A stretch of DNA of 13,763 bases from a bacterium (GTDB lineage: Bacteria; Patescibacteriota; Microgenomatia; UBA8517): NCBI GenBank assembly GCA_021824385.1, contig JAKAKU010000131.1, positions 1-13,763 on the forward strand, in the 5' to 3' direction. The position numbers and the translations under genes are program-made. Below the pieces are notes generated by a model. The model ran no database searches. It had not been told where the DNA came from and saw only the letters and a program-made list of their open reading frames with translations. Every line of letters starts with the position of its first letter. Positions within the stretch are counted from its first letter, which is position 1. Positions 1 to 6,711 of the stretch are shown here, piece after piece.

Positions 1-199
1 ATCCACCGTTTACTACACTGCGGCTAAACGATAACGGCGCATAGGGCACAAACTGCTGACCGCTAATCGTAACGACTGGTGTCCCATTAAACAGCGAAAT
101 CGAATACGAAACTATCCCGTATTGTTGTGCACTCGCAATCTGCGCGGAAAACAGCACCAATACTGCAAGTAAGACGCCACTAAAAAGCATCTTTCTCAT
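1..199 (-). CDS. Secreted protein of unknown function, N-terminal part only (cut by left window edge)
   Basis: An open frame runs leftward from ATG at 199-197 to the window edge without a stop, giving 66 residues. It starts MRKMLFSGVLLAVLVLF and continues to SAQIASAQQYG. This is a textbook Sec signal peptide: a basic N-terminus, a hydrophobic core at about residues 5-18, and an ASA-type signal peptidase I site near residues 22-24. The mature part seen is short, polar and rich in beta-forming residues, with no recognisable domain. A strong SD site (AGGAGG) lies 6-11 bases upstream of the ATG and supports this start over the second Met at residue 4. The gene is divergent from the M50 protease gene. 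The protein is probably exported to the cell surface or anchored outside the membrane; its function is unknown. Confidence 0.75.
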   Translation of the reverse strand, partial: MRKMLFSGVLLAVLVLFSAQIASAQQYGIVSYSISLFNGTPVVTISGQQFVPYAPLSFSRSVVNGG

Positions 200-230
200 G
201 ACCACTTCCTCCTATACTCTTCTTCTGATA

Positions 231-285
231 CCCATAGCTTACGCTAGTTTGAAAAATTTGCAATCAATTATTAATCCCATAGCTT
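231..285. repeat. Pair of 10-bp direct repeats in the divergent intergenic region
   Basis: CCCATAGCTT occurs at 231-240 and again at 276-285, 45 bp apart centre to centre. The second copy overlaps the -35 element of the rightward promoter. The spacing is near four helical turns, so a dimeric regulator site is possible. Two copies of a 10-mer are weak evidence. Confidence 0.3.
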
Positions 286-312
286 GAAATAAAACCGCGC
301 GTGAGCTACAAT
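284..312 (+). promoter_or_regulatory. Sigma70-type promoter for the M50 protease gene
   Basis: TTGAAA at 284-289 and TACAAT at 307-312 are separated by exactly 17 bp, placing transcription start near 319. The message would have a leader of about 40 nt with an SD site (CAGGAGG, 347-353) five bases before the GTG start at 359. Confidence 0.7.
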
Positions 313-358
313 AGCGTAGTAATTCCAGTCCTTTTACAACTAAAAACAGGAGGTTTGT

Positions 359-1648
359 GTGAACATTTTGCGTCCCCCTCAACTTTTAGAAAATGGGTGG
401 CTGTTGCCGCTTCGAGTTTGCTGGTTTTTGGCGATGCTCATGTGGTTAACGTTGAGAACCGTGGTTTTTCAACCACTCGCATATCTGCTCTCCCTGCCGT
501 TTCGTCCCATCATGGCCGCAATTAATCTTGCTACACACTGGGCAGGTGACCAGCCATCTAAGAAATGGATAGTCTTGTTTGCAGGATCACTCGGCCTGAG
601 TTTACTGACTGTTTTACCCTTTATTGGGGGCCGCTCCGAGATCGCAATCTGATATGTAGGAAGCCTGCTTGTTCATGAAATGTTCCACGGCTACGGCTAT
701 TACCGTGCCAAAGTGCCGTTCTATATCATTTTTATCGGATTTTTGGGTGCTGCTGCTGTATCGTCAGACTCCAATTACCATAAAATGAGGCATTGGGACA
801 AATCCATCATGCTTCTTTTAGGGCCAACGGGAAGTTTACTTGTTGCAGTTTTTTGGTGGATCCTTTCATTGATAGATCCGCAAAACGCCTCAACATACCG
901 TATGCTCGCTGGATTCAATCTAACCTTGGTTCTATTTAATATGATCGCATTGGGCGGGCTCGACGGAGGAAGAATATACCTCAGCATGATGGCATCACTT
1001 CGTGAGCAGCACGAAAAGTACGTGGCCTTCTCGATGATTTTCGTAAGCGTTCTCGTCTTGGGGTATGCGTTCATGCGGTCATTCCGTTTTGAACTCATTA
1101 TCTTTTTCCTGTTATGGATGATCATTGGATTTATCAAAACGATGGGAAAAGACAATCCCACGGATTATCTCCGTGAACCTGCGATGCAAACTCGTGGCGT
1201 TCTCATCATCATGTTCTTGTATCTCACCCTGTTTACAGTGAGCTCATTTTTGTACCTAAACTTTCCAGACTGGTCGCCGCTTGTCGTGATAGATCCGTTT
1301 GTCTTAAGCCATTTACCCGAGATTTTGATGTTCCTCGTGGTTGTCGGGATTTATGTGCTGGCAACTGACATGACTCATTGGAAGCTCGCACACCTGAAAT
1401 ACAAGACCTGTATTGAATTTTTGGTAGTGGTACTCATAATCGGAGTATCGCTGATACCGGCCATAGTGTTAGTTGAGTGGTATGTGCCGATAAGTGCAAT
1501 ATGGGTGACCTATGTAATCGCCAGTATTGCCGGGAGTCTCTCGATGAGGGGAATCATGGCTTGGAAAAAGATTCGAGATGACCTTTTGTCGAAACAGCCA
1601 ACAGAACCACCCCTTGATGTCTTTGCAGTAGTTGGGGATACAGCTTAA
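359..1648 (+). pseudogene. Site-2-protease-like (peptidase M50) membrane metalloprotease interrupted by an in-frame TGA
   Basis: One reading frame of 429 sense positions runs from GTG 359 (SD CAGGAGG just upstream) to TAA 1648, broken only by TGA at 650-652 (codon 98). Upstream are 97 residues with two hydrophobic segments. The frame resumes at once, and eight codons after the TGA reads HEMFH (codons 106-110, bases 674-688), the zinc-binding HExxH motif. It is followed by a LLGPTGSL segment like the conserved GPxxN region of M50 enzymes, and by N194 and LDGGR (D202), the second zinc-ligand region. Many membrane segments follow. Family members cut substrates within the membrane in regulated proteolysis. 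The next ATG (680) is the Met inside HEMFH, so a product restarting there would lack the first His and the catalytic Glu. Read separately, the pieces are 359-652 (97 residues) and 680-1648 (322 residues). Recent inactivation, sequencing error and readthrough all remain possible. Confidence 0.8.
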
Positions 1649-1659
1649 TTTTTTATACC

Positions 1660-1690
1660 AAGGCGCTAACCAAGATTAGCGCCTTTCTTG
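1660..1690 (+). terminator. Intrinsic terminator after the M50 protease gene
   Basis: A perfect 10-bp stem (AAGGCGCTAA at 1660-1669 with TTAGCGCCTT at 1676-1685) encloses a six-base loop and is followed by a short T-rich run (TTCTT). It lies 12 bases after the stop codon and separates this gene from the greA transcript. Confidence 0.75.
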
Positions 1691-1723
1691 TGCCTAATAG
1701 CTTTTATTTTTAGACAATATTTC

Positions 1724-1752
1724 TTGACAACACTTGGTGAACATCATATACT
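1724..1752 (+). promoter_or_regulatory. Strong sigma70-type promoter of the greA leader
   Basis: TTGACA (1724-1729, perfect consensus) and TATACT (1747-1752) are spaced by 17 bp. Transcription should start near 1759, giving a leader of about 130 nt before greA. This is the only promoter in the window with a full-consensus -35 box and also the only one with a long structured leader. Confidence 0.85.
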
Positions 1753-1778
1753 ACCGAGTGTCAGTTCAATTCCTCTTT

Positions 1779-1823
1779 ATGGAAACGTATAAATACATGC
1801 TCAATGAAGAAGTTCTCGAATAA
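1779..1823 (+). CDS. Possible 14-codon leader peptide upstream of greA
   Basis: ATG at 1779 opens a short frame encoding METYKYMLNEEVLE and ending in TAA at 1821-1823. It begins about 20 nt after the predicted transcription start. There is no SD site and no run of one amino acid typical of a classical attenuator peptide. Its first codons cover GGAAACG, one arm of the stem that competes with the downstream terminator, which is the only reason to mention it. It may well be a chance frame. Confidence 0.2.
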   Translation: METYKYMLNEEVLE

Positions 1824-1836
1824 TCTTCGGTATCGT

Positions 1837-1870
1837 TTCCGCTAAAAAACAATTAGGCGGGATTTTTTTT
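1837..1870 (+). terminator. Intrinsic terminator inside the greA leader (candidate attenuator)
   Basis: TTCCGCTAA (1837-1845) pairs with TTAGGCGGGA (1853-1862), with one bulged G and one G-T pair, around a seven-base loop. It is followed at once by eight T residues (1863-1870). This is a good intrinsic terminator only 21 bases before the greA start, so most transcripts might stop here and release a roughly 110-nt RNA. An upstream arm, GGAAACG (1781-1787), can pair with CGTTTCC (1834-1840), which overlaps the 5' side of the terminator stem. The two structures are therefore mutually exclusive. Confidence 0.7.
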
Positions 1871-1891
1871 GAGCTGCTAATAACTAAACAT

Positions 1892-2365
1892 ATGAATGAT
1901 CAAGTAAAACAAGTACAAGTAACCCAAGCTGGTTACGACCAAATTAAGGCAGAATACGATGAACTCGTAAACGTAAAGCGCCCCGCTGTTGTGGCGCGGC
2001 TTGAGCGTGCTCGAGGAGAAGGAGATTTGTCTGAGAACTCTGACTACACCAGTGCTAAAGATGATCTTGATTTGGTAGATGGTCGAATTGATGATCTTAA
2101 AATAGTTGTCGACAATGCCGTCATTGTCTCTGATGAACCAAAGAAAACAGGCAAAGTTTCACTCGGAACTGTTGTTGTCGTACAAGTAAACGGAAAAAAG
2201 CACGAATATAAAATTGTTGGAGAATGGGAAGCAGACCCACTCAACAAGAAAATCTCTCATGAGTCTCCACTTGGACTTGCGCTCTTGGATAAAAAAGTAG
2301 GCGAAGTTGTTGAAGTTGAAGCTCCAGCTGGAAAAGTTTCCTACACAATTCTCGAAATAGTATAA
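1892..2365 (+). CDS. greA: Transcription elongation factor GreA
   Basis: GreA enters the secondary channel of RNA polymerase and stimulates cleavage of the 3' end of backtracked transcripts, rescuing stalled complexes. The 157 residues match the usual length (about 158). An N-terminal coiled coil (about 10-75) has the tip motif GDLSEN at 44-49, whose acidic residues D45 and E48 position the catalytic metal. A C-terminal FKBP-like domain (about 85-157) carries the family signatures ESPLGLALL and VGEVVEVEAP and ends in YTILEIV. The start at 1892 gives the expected N-terminus, but no SD site is visible; the leader just before it is A-rich. The gene is expressed from its own strong promoter through a leader with a terminator. 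The stop TAA lies within the TATAAT box of the next gene. Confidence 0.95.
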   Translation: MNDQVKQVQVTQAGYDQIKAEYDELVNVKRPAVVARLERARGEGDLSENSDYTSAKDDLDLVDGRIDDLKIVVDNAVIVSDEPKKTGKVSLGTVVVVQVNGKKHEYKIVGEWEADPLNKKISHESPLGLALLDKKVGEVVEVEAPAGKVSYTILEIV

Positions 2366-2366
2366 T
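2361..2366 (+). promoter_or_regulatory. -10 box for the HD hydrolase gene, leaderless arrangement
   Basis: A perfect TATAAT lies six bases before ATG 2373, and the greA stop codon TAA (2363-2365) is inside it. No SD site is present. A start 7 nt after the hexamer would place the first transcribed base on the A of the ATG. No good -35 box is seen at 16-18 bp. Confidence 0.55.
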
Positions 2367-2372
2367 AGCTTC

Positions 2373-2942
2373 ATGACTATTTTAGAGGCAAAAGAGTTTC
2401 TTCATTCCAAAATGGAATCAGTAAATTTACGTCGTCATTGTTATGCTGTCTCTGTCGTGATGGGGGCACTCGCAGTGCGCCTTGGTCACAAGGAGGACCG
2501 CGAAAAATGGGAAGTTGCCGGAATGCTCCATGATGCTGACTACGAGGTAACAAAAACTGATACCGCCAAACACACACACTTGGTGCTTGAGTGGCTCAAA
2601 GATCATACGGCTGATGCAGAAATCCACGGGGCCATTTTGGCACATGGTTGGAATTATGTTCCCGGAAACCCACAGCCTAAAAACGATATGGAATGGGCGC
2701 TTTACTGCTGTGATGAACTGACGGGCCTGATTGTTGCTACTGCCCTCGTCAAGCCTGACAAGAAGCTTTCTTTGGTAAGCGTAGAGTCGGTTATGAACAA
2801 ATGGAGCCAAAAGAGTTTTGCGGCAGGGGTAGACCGCAAGCAAATTGAGCTTTGTGATGAAAAACTGCACATTCCTCTTCGAGATTTTATCGAAATTGCA
2901 TTGACTGCCATGCAACAAATTGCCCCCGACCTCGGATTGTAA
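2373..2942 (+). CDS. HD-domain predicted hydrolase (COG2316-like)
   Basis: This 189-residue protein has the metal-binding pattern of the HD phosphohydrolase superfamily: H22 in LRRHCYAV, the HD pair H53-D54 in GMLHDADYEV, H67, H91 in ILAHGWNY, and D114 in CCDELTG. The order and spacing resemble the short stand-alone HD proteins of COG2316. Such proteins hydrolyse phosphate esters, often of nucleotides, but the substrate of this subgroup is unknown to me. It has no signal peptide or membrane segment, so it should be cytoplasmic. It starts seven bases after greA and ends 17 bases before serS. The start is supported by the adjacent -10 box, and an earlier in-frame start would lie inside greA. 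Confidence 0.8.
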   Translation: MTILEAKEFLHSKMESVNLRRHCYAVSVVMGALAVRLGHKEDREKWEVAGMLHDADYEVTKTDTAKHTHLVLEWLKDHTADAEIHGAILAHGWNYVPGNPQPKNDMEWALYCCDELTGLIVATALVKPDKKLSLVSVESVMNKWSQKSFAAGVDRKQIELCDEKLHIPLRDFIEIALTAMQQIAPDLGL

Positions 2943-2948
2943 TATACT
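2943..2948 (+). promoter_or_regulatory. Possible -10 box for serS
   Basis: TATACT lies 11 bases before ATG 2960, just after the stop of the HD gene. No SD site precedes the ATG. A transcript from here would have a leader of only a few bases. No convincing -35 box is visible, so confidence is modest. Confidence 0.35.
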
Positions 2949-2959
2949 TGCGGGATATC

Positions 2960-4249
2960 ATGCTCGACCCACAATACATTCGCGATAACGTAGATGTTGT
3001 TAAAAAAGGACTTTCTGACAAACAAAAAGAACCTTCTCTCGTAGACACTTTTTTGGCAGTGGATAAAGAGTGGAAAGAACTCTTGGTGGTTGTTGAAGAA
3101 CTTCGAGCGAACAAAAATAAGGCTGCATCTGCCCGCGACATTGAACTGGGTAAAAAAACAAAGGAAGAGCTTTCATTAAAAGAACCAGAACTTACCGCAC
3201 TTGAAGCAAAATGGAAAGAAGCATTGTGGGCTATCCCAAATATTGCAGCTCCAGACGTAAAAGTGGGACGTGACGAAAATGAAAATGCTGTCGTAAGAAC
3301 GCACGGAGATACCCCAAAATTTGATTTTTACCCCAAAGACCATATTGCGCTCGGTGAAGCACTTGGCATAATAGATGTTGAAAAAGCTTCAAAAATAAGT
3401 GGAGCTCGATTTAATTATCTAAAAGGAGACGCGGCTCTCATGGAATTTGCACTTGTTCAATTTGCGTTTTCAGTCCTGACGAGTGAAGAGACACTTAGGG
3501 AAATTGCAAAAAAGGCAGGAGTTGATGTTTCGACCAAGCCCTTCATTCCCGTAGTTCCTCCCGTTATGATTCAGCCTGAGGTGTTTGATCGCATGGCTCG
3601 TATGCGCCCCGTGGAGGAGCGATACCACATCGATTCAGATGATGTGTACTTGGTGGGGAGTGCAGAACATACTTTAGGGCCAATTCACATTGATGAACTT
3701 CTTCCTGAAAAAGTATTTCCACTGAGGTATGTAGGGTTTTCTACGAGCTTCAGACGAGAAGCGGGAAGCTATGGGAAAGACACTCGAGGTATACTTCGTG
3801 TTCATCAATTTGATAAAGTCGAAATTGAAAGTTTCACACTCCCGGAAAAAGGGGCGGACGAGCAAAAGTTTATTGTGGCAATTCAGGAATATATGATGCA
3901 ACAGCTCGACCTTCCCTACCAAGTTGTTGAGATTTGCACCGGTGACATGGGCCCAACCGACTATCGCCAATTTGATATTGAAACCTGGATGCCCTCACAA
4001 GGCAAGTATCGAGAAACCCACACCAGCGACTACAATACGGATTACCAAAGTAGACGCTTGAATACTCGTGTTCGGCGGGTAAACGATGAAAATCAATTTG
4101 TACACATGAATGATGCGACGGTGTTTGCCATCGGCCGCACACTTATTGCAATTTTTGAAAATTTCCAACAAAAAGACGGAACCATAAAAATCCCCACAGT
4201 ACTTCAAAAATGGATGGGGAAAGAGATAATTTCTTCAAATAAAAAATGA
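2960..4249 (+). CDS. serS: Serine--tRNA ligase (SerRS)
   Basis: SerRS charges tRNA-Ser with serine in an ATP-dependent reaction. From ATG 2960 the protein has 429 residues, close to the E. coli enzyme, and begins MLDPQYIRDN, as bacterial SerRS usually does. A TTG at 2948 would add four residues and is not preferred. An N-terminal helical tRNA-binding arm (about 25-100) precedes the class II catalytic core. Motif 2 is FRREAGSYGKDTRG from F264, and motif 3 is NDATVFAIGRT at 384-394. Two serine-site segments differ from the usual forms: SAEHTL (234-239) where TAEVPL is common, and HTSDYNTDYQSRR where SSCSNCTDFQ-type sequences are common. This may be a lineage-specific variant. The stop TGA overlaps the ATG of the next gene (ATGA). 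Confidence 0.95.
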   Translation: MLDPQYIRDNVDVVKKGLSDKQKEPSLVDTFLAVDKEWKELLVVVEELRANKNKAASARDIELGKKTKEELSLKEPELTALEAKWKEALWAIPNIAAPDVKVGRDENENAVVRTHGDTPKFDFYPKDHIALGEALGIIDVEKASKISGARFNYLKGDAALMEFALVQFAFSVLTSEETLREIAKKAGVDVSTKPFIPVVPPVMIQPEVFDRMARMRPVEERYHIDSDDVYLVGSAEHTLGPIHIDELLPEKVFPLRYVGFSTSFRREAGSYGKDTRGILRVHQFDKVEIESFTLPEKGADEQKFIVAIQEYMMQQLDLPYQVVEICTGDMGPTDYRQFDIETWMPSQGKYRETHTSDYNTDYQSRRLNTRVRRVNDENQFVHMNDATVFAIGRTLIAIFENFQQKDGTIKIPTVLQKWMGKEIISSNKK

Positions 4250-4968
4250 ACGAAGACGGATCTGCCCAGGTTCCATTTGACTCCTTAAGAATGGATGCTT
4301 CAATTCTTTCACCTGAAGAGCAAAAGTCGCTCGAAAACAAAATAGCATCAATGCAAAAGATAATTGATAAAAAATGGGGAGCATTTATTCCAAAAGAAAC
4401 TCACGAGAGAGCGATAGAATTTCCCAAACATATGATACTGGTAGACCAAGAAAATTTTAGTGAGCTTTATGAAGGCTGGGCAGAGTCGAAACAACCAATT
4501 CAAGAAGATTTAAACAGAGAACTGGTGCTGTCTGAACTTGGAAGTAGATACTATTCTCAAGAAGTCCTGAAAGATCTTGGAATTGAAGAGGCTCATACAA
4601 AACTTGATCTTGAAGCCCACGCACAATACTTGAAACTTGTGAGTAAATATGGAAATGATGTGCACAAACTGTTTTTCGGATCTACTATTAACCCTCGTGT
4701 TGAAAAGAGTATATTAGCTGAATTTACGCCAGAAATGGTTGAGCAGGTGTTGCCCGGATATTATGAAGAAGCTGTTGGGAATGGTACAGAGATGACATCT
4801 GAAAATGCGAGAGGCTTTACCTATACTCCCGATAGCTTGGTTGTTGTAAAGCGGAAAGATGTACCCGAGGGGGCAGTGTCAGAGCGAAAAATGAAGCGAC
4901 GTGAAGGAATTGAAAATCATGATTTGGCCCATGAACTTATTCATTTATATGAACCTCCTCAGCGATGA
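4246..4968 (+). CDS. Unknown protein ending in an HExxH motif, possibly truncated
   Basis: A 240-residue protein that I do not recognise, coupled to serS by an ATGA overlap and lacking its own SD site. It is charged and helical, with no signal peptide or membrane span. The last residues read NHDLAHELIHLYEPPQR, placing a zinc-metalloprotease-type HExxH motif at 229-233, only seven residues before the stop. Metalloproteases normally need a third ligand beyond this motif, often 18 or more residues later, so the protein is either C-terminally truncated or the match is not catalytic. Shifting frame by one base near 4963 would add the ten residues DDVFEMSDIV and a TAA at 4994-4996 inside the next TATAAT box, the same arrangement as greA and its neighbour. 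A small indel near the end is therefore possible. Confidence 0.7.
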   Translation: MNEDGSAQVPFDSLRMDASILSPEEQKSLENKIASMQKIIDKKWGAFIPKETHERAIEFPKHMILVDQENFSELYEGWAESKQPIQEDLNRELVLSELGSRYYSQEVLKDLGIEEAHTKLDLEAHAQYLKLVSKYGNDVHKLFFGSTINPRVEKSILAEFTPEMVEQVLPGYYEEAVGNGTEMTSENARGFTYTPDSLVVVKRKDVPEGAVSERKMKRREGIENHDLAHELIHLYEPPQR

Positions 4969-4991
4969 TGTATTTGAGATGTCGGATATCG

Positions 4992-4997
4992 TATAAT
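4992..4997 (+). promoter_or_regulatory. -10 box for trhO; decides its start codon
   Basis: A perfect TATAAT precedes ATG 5005 by seven bases. The ATG at 4996-4998 overlaps the hexamer itself and would not be transcribed from this promoter, so 5005 is the better start. No SD site and no clear -35 box are seen. Confidence 0.55.
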
Positions 4998-5004
4998 GCT
5001 CAGT

Positions 5005-5907
5005 ATGTCGGCACAATTTGAAGTTCTCCTCTTTTATAAATATGTGGAAATTGAAAATCCAGTTTCTCTGATGCGCACGCAAAGGTGCCTCTGTGAACAA
5101 CTAAACCTTAAGGGCAGAATCATTGTGTCTACTGAAGGCATTAATGGCACGGTAGAAGGAACAAAATCTGAAACTTCAAAATATATTGACGCAATCACCA
5201 AAGATCCTCGATTTACCGATGTAAACTTCAAAAAAAGTATTGGTGACGGAAACTCATTTCGGAAGCTTTCAGTCAAAGTAAGACCTGAAATTGTAACAAC
5301 ACTTATTCCCAATCTCATGCCCTGGAAACTCACGGGCAAGCACTTGAGTGTTCATGATCTTCACCAGTGGTTCACAGAAAAGCGTGAATTTTATATTGTG
5401 GATATGCGAAACGACTATGAATATATATCTGGCCAGTTTGAAGGAAGTGTACTTTCAGGATTTTCTAATTTTAAAGACTTGCCACAGGTCTTACCAAAAC
5501 TTGAGCACCTCAAAAACAAAACGATCGTAACTGTATGCACCGGAGGAGTCAGATGTGAAAAAGCATCTGCATTTTTGCTGACCAATGGCTTTACCGATGT
5601 ATACCAACTCGAAAATGGAATTCAAACCTATATGGAGGCGTACCCGAATGAACATTTTAAAGGAAAGCTCTATGTTTTTGACAATCGACTGACTATTGCC
5701 TTTAACACCGATTCCATAAGTCACGAAATAATCGGAAAATGCATGCATTGTGGTGAAGCATGTGACACCTATGTGAATTGCATGAACCACGTATGCCATC
5801 TTCATTTTATTTGCTGCGAAACATGCAAAGACGTTGAAACTGGTCTGGCCTTTTGTAGTGAGAAGTGTCGAGAAATCGCACTTCAAAAACAAAGGAGTAT
5901 AATCTAG
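5005..5907 (+). CDS. trhO: tRNA uridine(34) hydroxylase TrhO (rhodanese-like, UPF0176 family)
   Basis: TrhO (YceA) installs 5-hydroxyuridine at wobble position U34 of certain tRNAs in an oxygen-dependent reaction. From ATG 5005 the protein has 300 residues. The N-terminal domain (about 1-100) carries the family sequence FYKYVEI and the STEGINGTVEG motif. The central rhodanese domain has the active-site loop CTGGVRCEKAS with catalytic Cys178. The C-terminus has the Cys-rich cluster typical of the family (CMHCGEACDTYVNC, then HVCHLHFICCETC and CSEKC), probably metal-binding. An alternative start at 4996 adds three residues but lies in the -10 box. With SerRS upstream, this forms a small translation-related neighbourhood. 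Confidence 0.92.
   Translation: MSAQFEVLLFYKYVEIENPVSLMRTQRCLCEQLNLKGRIIVSTEGINGTVEGTKSETSKYIDAITKDPRFTDVNFKKSIGDGNSFRKLSVKVRPEIVTTLIPNLMPWKLTGKHLSVHDLHQWFTEKREFYIVDMRNDYEYISGQFEGSVLSGFSNFKDLPQVLPKLEHLKNKTIVTVCTGGVRCEKASAFLLTNGFTDVYQLENGIQTYMEAYPNEHFKGKLYVFDNRLTIAFNTDSISHEIIGKCMHCGEACDTYVNCMNHVCHLHFICCETCKDVETGLAFCSEKCREIALQKQRSII
5898..5903 (+). promoter_or_regulatory. -10 box for the slipin gene
   Basis: TATAAT overlaps the last codons of trhO and ends 10 bases before ATG 5914. An AAGGAG at about 5892-5897 is too far (17 bases) to be a normal SD site. A message would have a leader of at most about four bases. The best -35 candidate (ATCGCA, 17 bp upstream) is weak. Confidence 0.45.
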
Positions 5908-5913
5908 CTGAAT

Positions 5914-6690
5914 ATGGGTTTTTTCGTATTATTTTTACTTTTTGTTGGAATTGCTTTTTTAGCAACTTCAGTGCGTGTGGTTCAAGAGTATGAACGCGGT
6001 GTGGTGTTCTTCTTGGGGCGTGTTACGGGAGTTCGAGGGCCCGGACTTATTGTGTTACTTCCTATTTTGGAGCGCATGGTAACCATTGGACTTCGCACGG
6101 TGACAATGGAAATTCCTTCACAGAAAATTATTACCAAAGACAATGTCTCAATTGATATTGCCGCTGTGGCGTATTATCACGTTGTAGACCCCAAAAAAAG
6201 TGTAATAGGCATTGAAAATGTGCACTCGGCCGTCAATCAGATTAGCCAAACAACGGTGCGGAATGTCGTGGGTCAATTTGTGCTTGATGAACTCCTTTCT
6301 GAAACCCTTCAAATTAACAATAAAATTAAAGATGTCATCGATGCGCACACTGAGCCGTGGGGAGTGCAAGTAACAGCAGTTGAAATCAAAGATATTTCGC
6401 TTCCTGATAATATGCAGCGCGCAATGGCAAAAGAAGCTGAGGCGGAACGTGAGCGACGCGCGAAGATTGTTGCCGCTGAAGGTGAAATGCAAGCTGCTAC
6501 AAAGTTGGCGGAGGCAGCTGACATTATTGGGCAACACCCCGTTGCTCTGCAACTGCGAACCCTGCAAACCATGAGTGAAATTGCAACTGAAAAGAATTCA
6601 ACTATTATTTTCCCGGCGCAGTTTATGACTACGGTGCAAGAAGCCGTAAAAGTAGTGGCAAGTGACATGGTTAAAAATTTACGAGGTTAA
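5914..6690 (+). CDS. Slipin / stomatin-like SPFH-domain membrane protein
   Basis: Slipins are membrane-anchored scaffold proteins that form oligomers and organise membrane microdomains; many are partnered by an NfeD-type protein. The 258 residues have an N-terminal hydrophobic anchor (about 2-20). The SPFH domain begins with [14 protein letters not shown] and [14 protein letters not shown] and contains the conserved [30 protein letters not shown] and [14 protein letters not shown] charged coiled-coil stretch (about 170-205, rich in Ala, Glu and Arg) follows, then a C-terminal tail. No NfeD partner is encoded nearby. The family assignment is secure; the cellular role in this organism is unknown. 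Confidence 0.93.
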   Translation: MGFFVLFLLFVGIAFLATSVRVVQEYERGVVFFLGRVTGVRGPGLIVLLPILERMVTIGLRTVTMEIPSQKIITKDNVSIDIAAVAYYHVVDPKKSVIGIENVHSAVNQISQTTVRNVVGQFVLDELLSETLQINNKIKDVIDAHTEPWGVQVTAVEIKDISLPDNMQRAMAKEAEAERERRAKIVAAEGEMQAATKLAEAADIIGQHPVALQLRTLQTMSEIATEKNSTIIFPAQFMTTVQEAVKVVASDMVKNLRG

Positions 6691-6711
6691 TAAAAAATAT
6701 GTTCCGAATAT

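Noticed and set aside
301..525. 74-codon plus-strand frame starting with GTG at 301
   Set aside because: It begins inside the promoter of the M50 gene and overlaps that gene in another frame.
650..652. TGA read as glycine (genetic code 25) or selenocysteine
   Set aside because: TGA is a proper stop at the ends of serS, the 240-residue unknown and the ABC transporter, where it gives family-normal lengths or ATGA overlaps. Only a tiny hairpin follows the TGA, not a convincing SECIS element, and Sec is not expected at this place in M50 proteases.
775..1161. 128-codon minus-strand open frame
   Set aside because: Antisense to the M50 membrane region, which keeps the LDGG motif on the plus strand.
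2427..2918. 163-codon minus-strand open frame
   Set aside because: It lies opposite the HD hydrolase gene, whose metal motifs are clear, and its own sequence is low in family features. It is a shadow frame.
2948..2959. TTG start for serS adding four residues
   Set aside because: ATG 2960 gives the usual N-terminus of bacterial SerRS, and the TTG overlaps the likely -10 box region.
6148..6668. Two long minus-strand frames opposite the slipin gene
   Set aside because: The plus-strand SPFH domain is unmistakable and spans the whole stretch.
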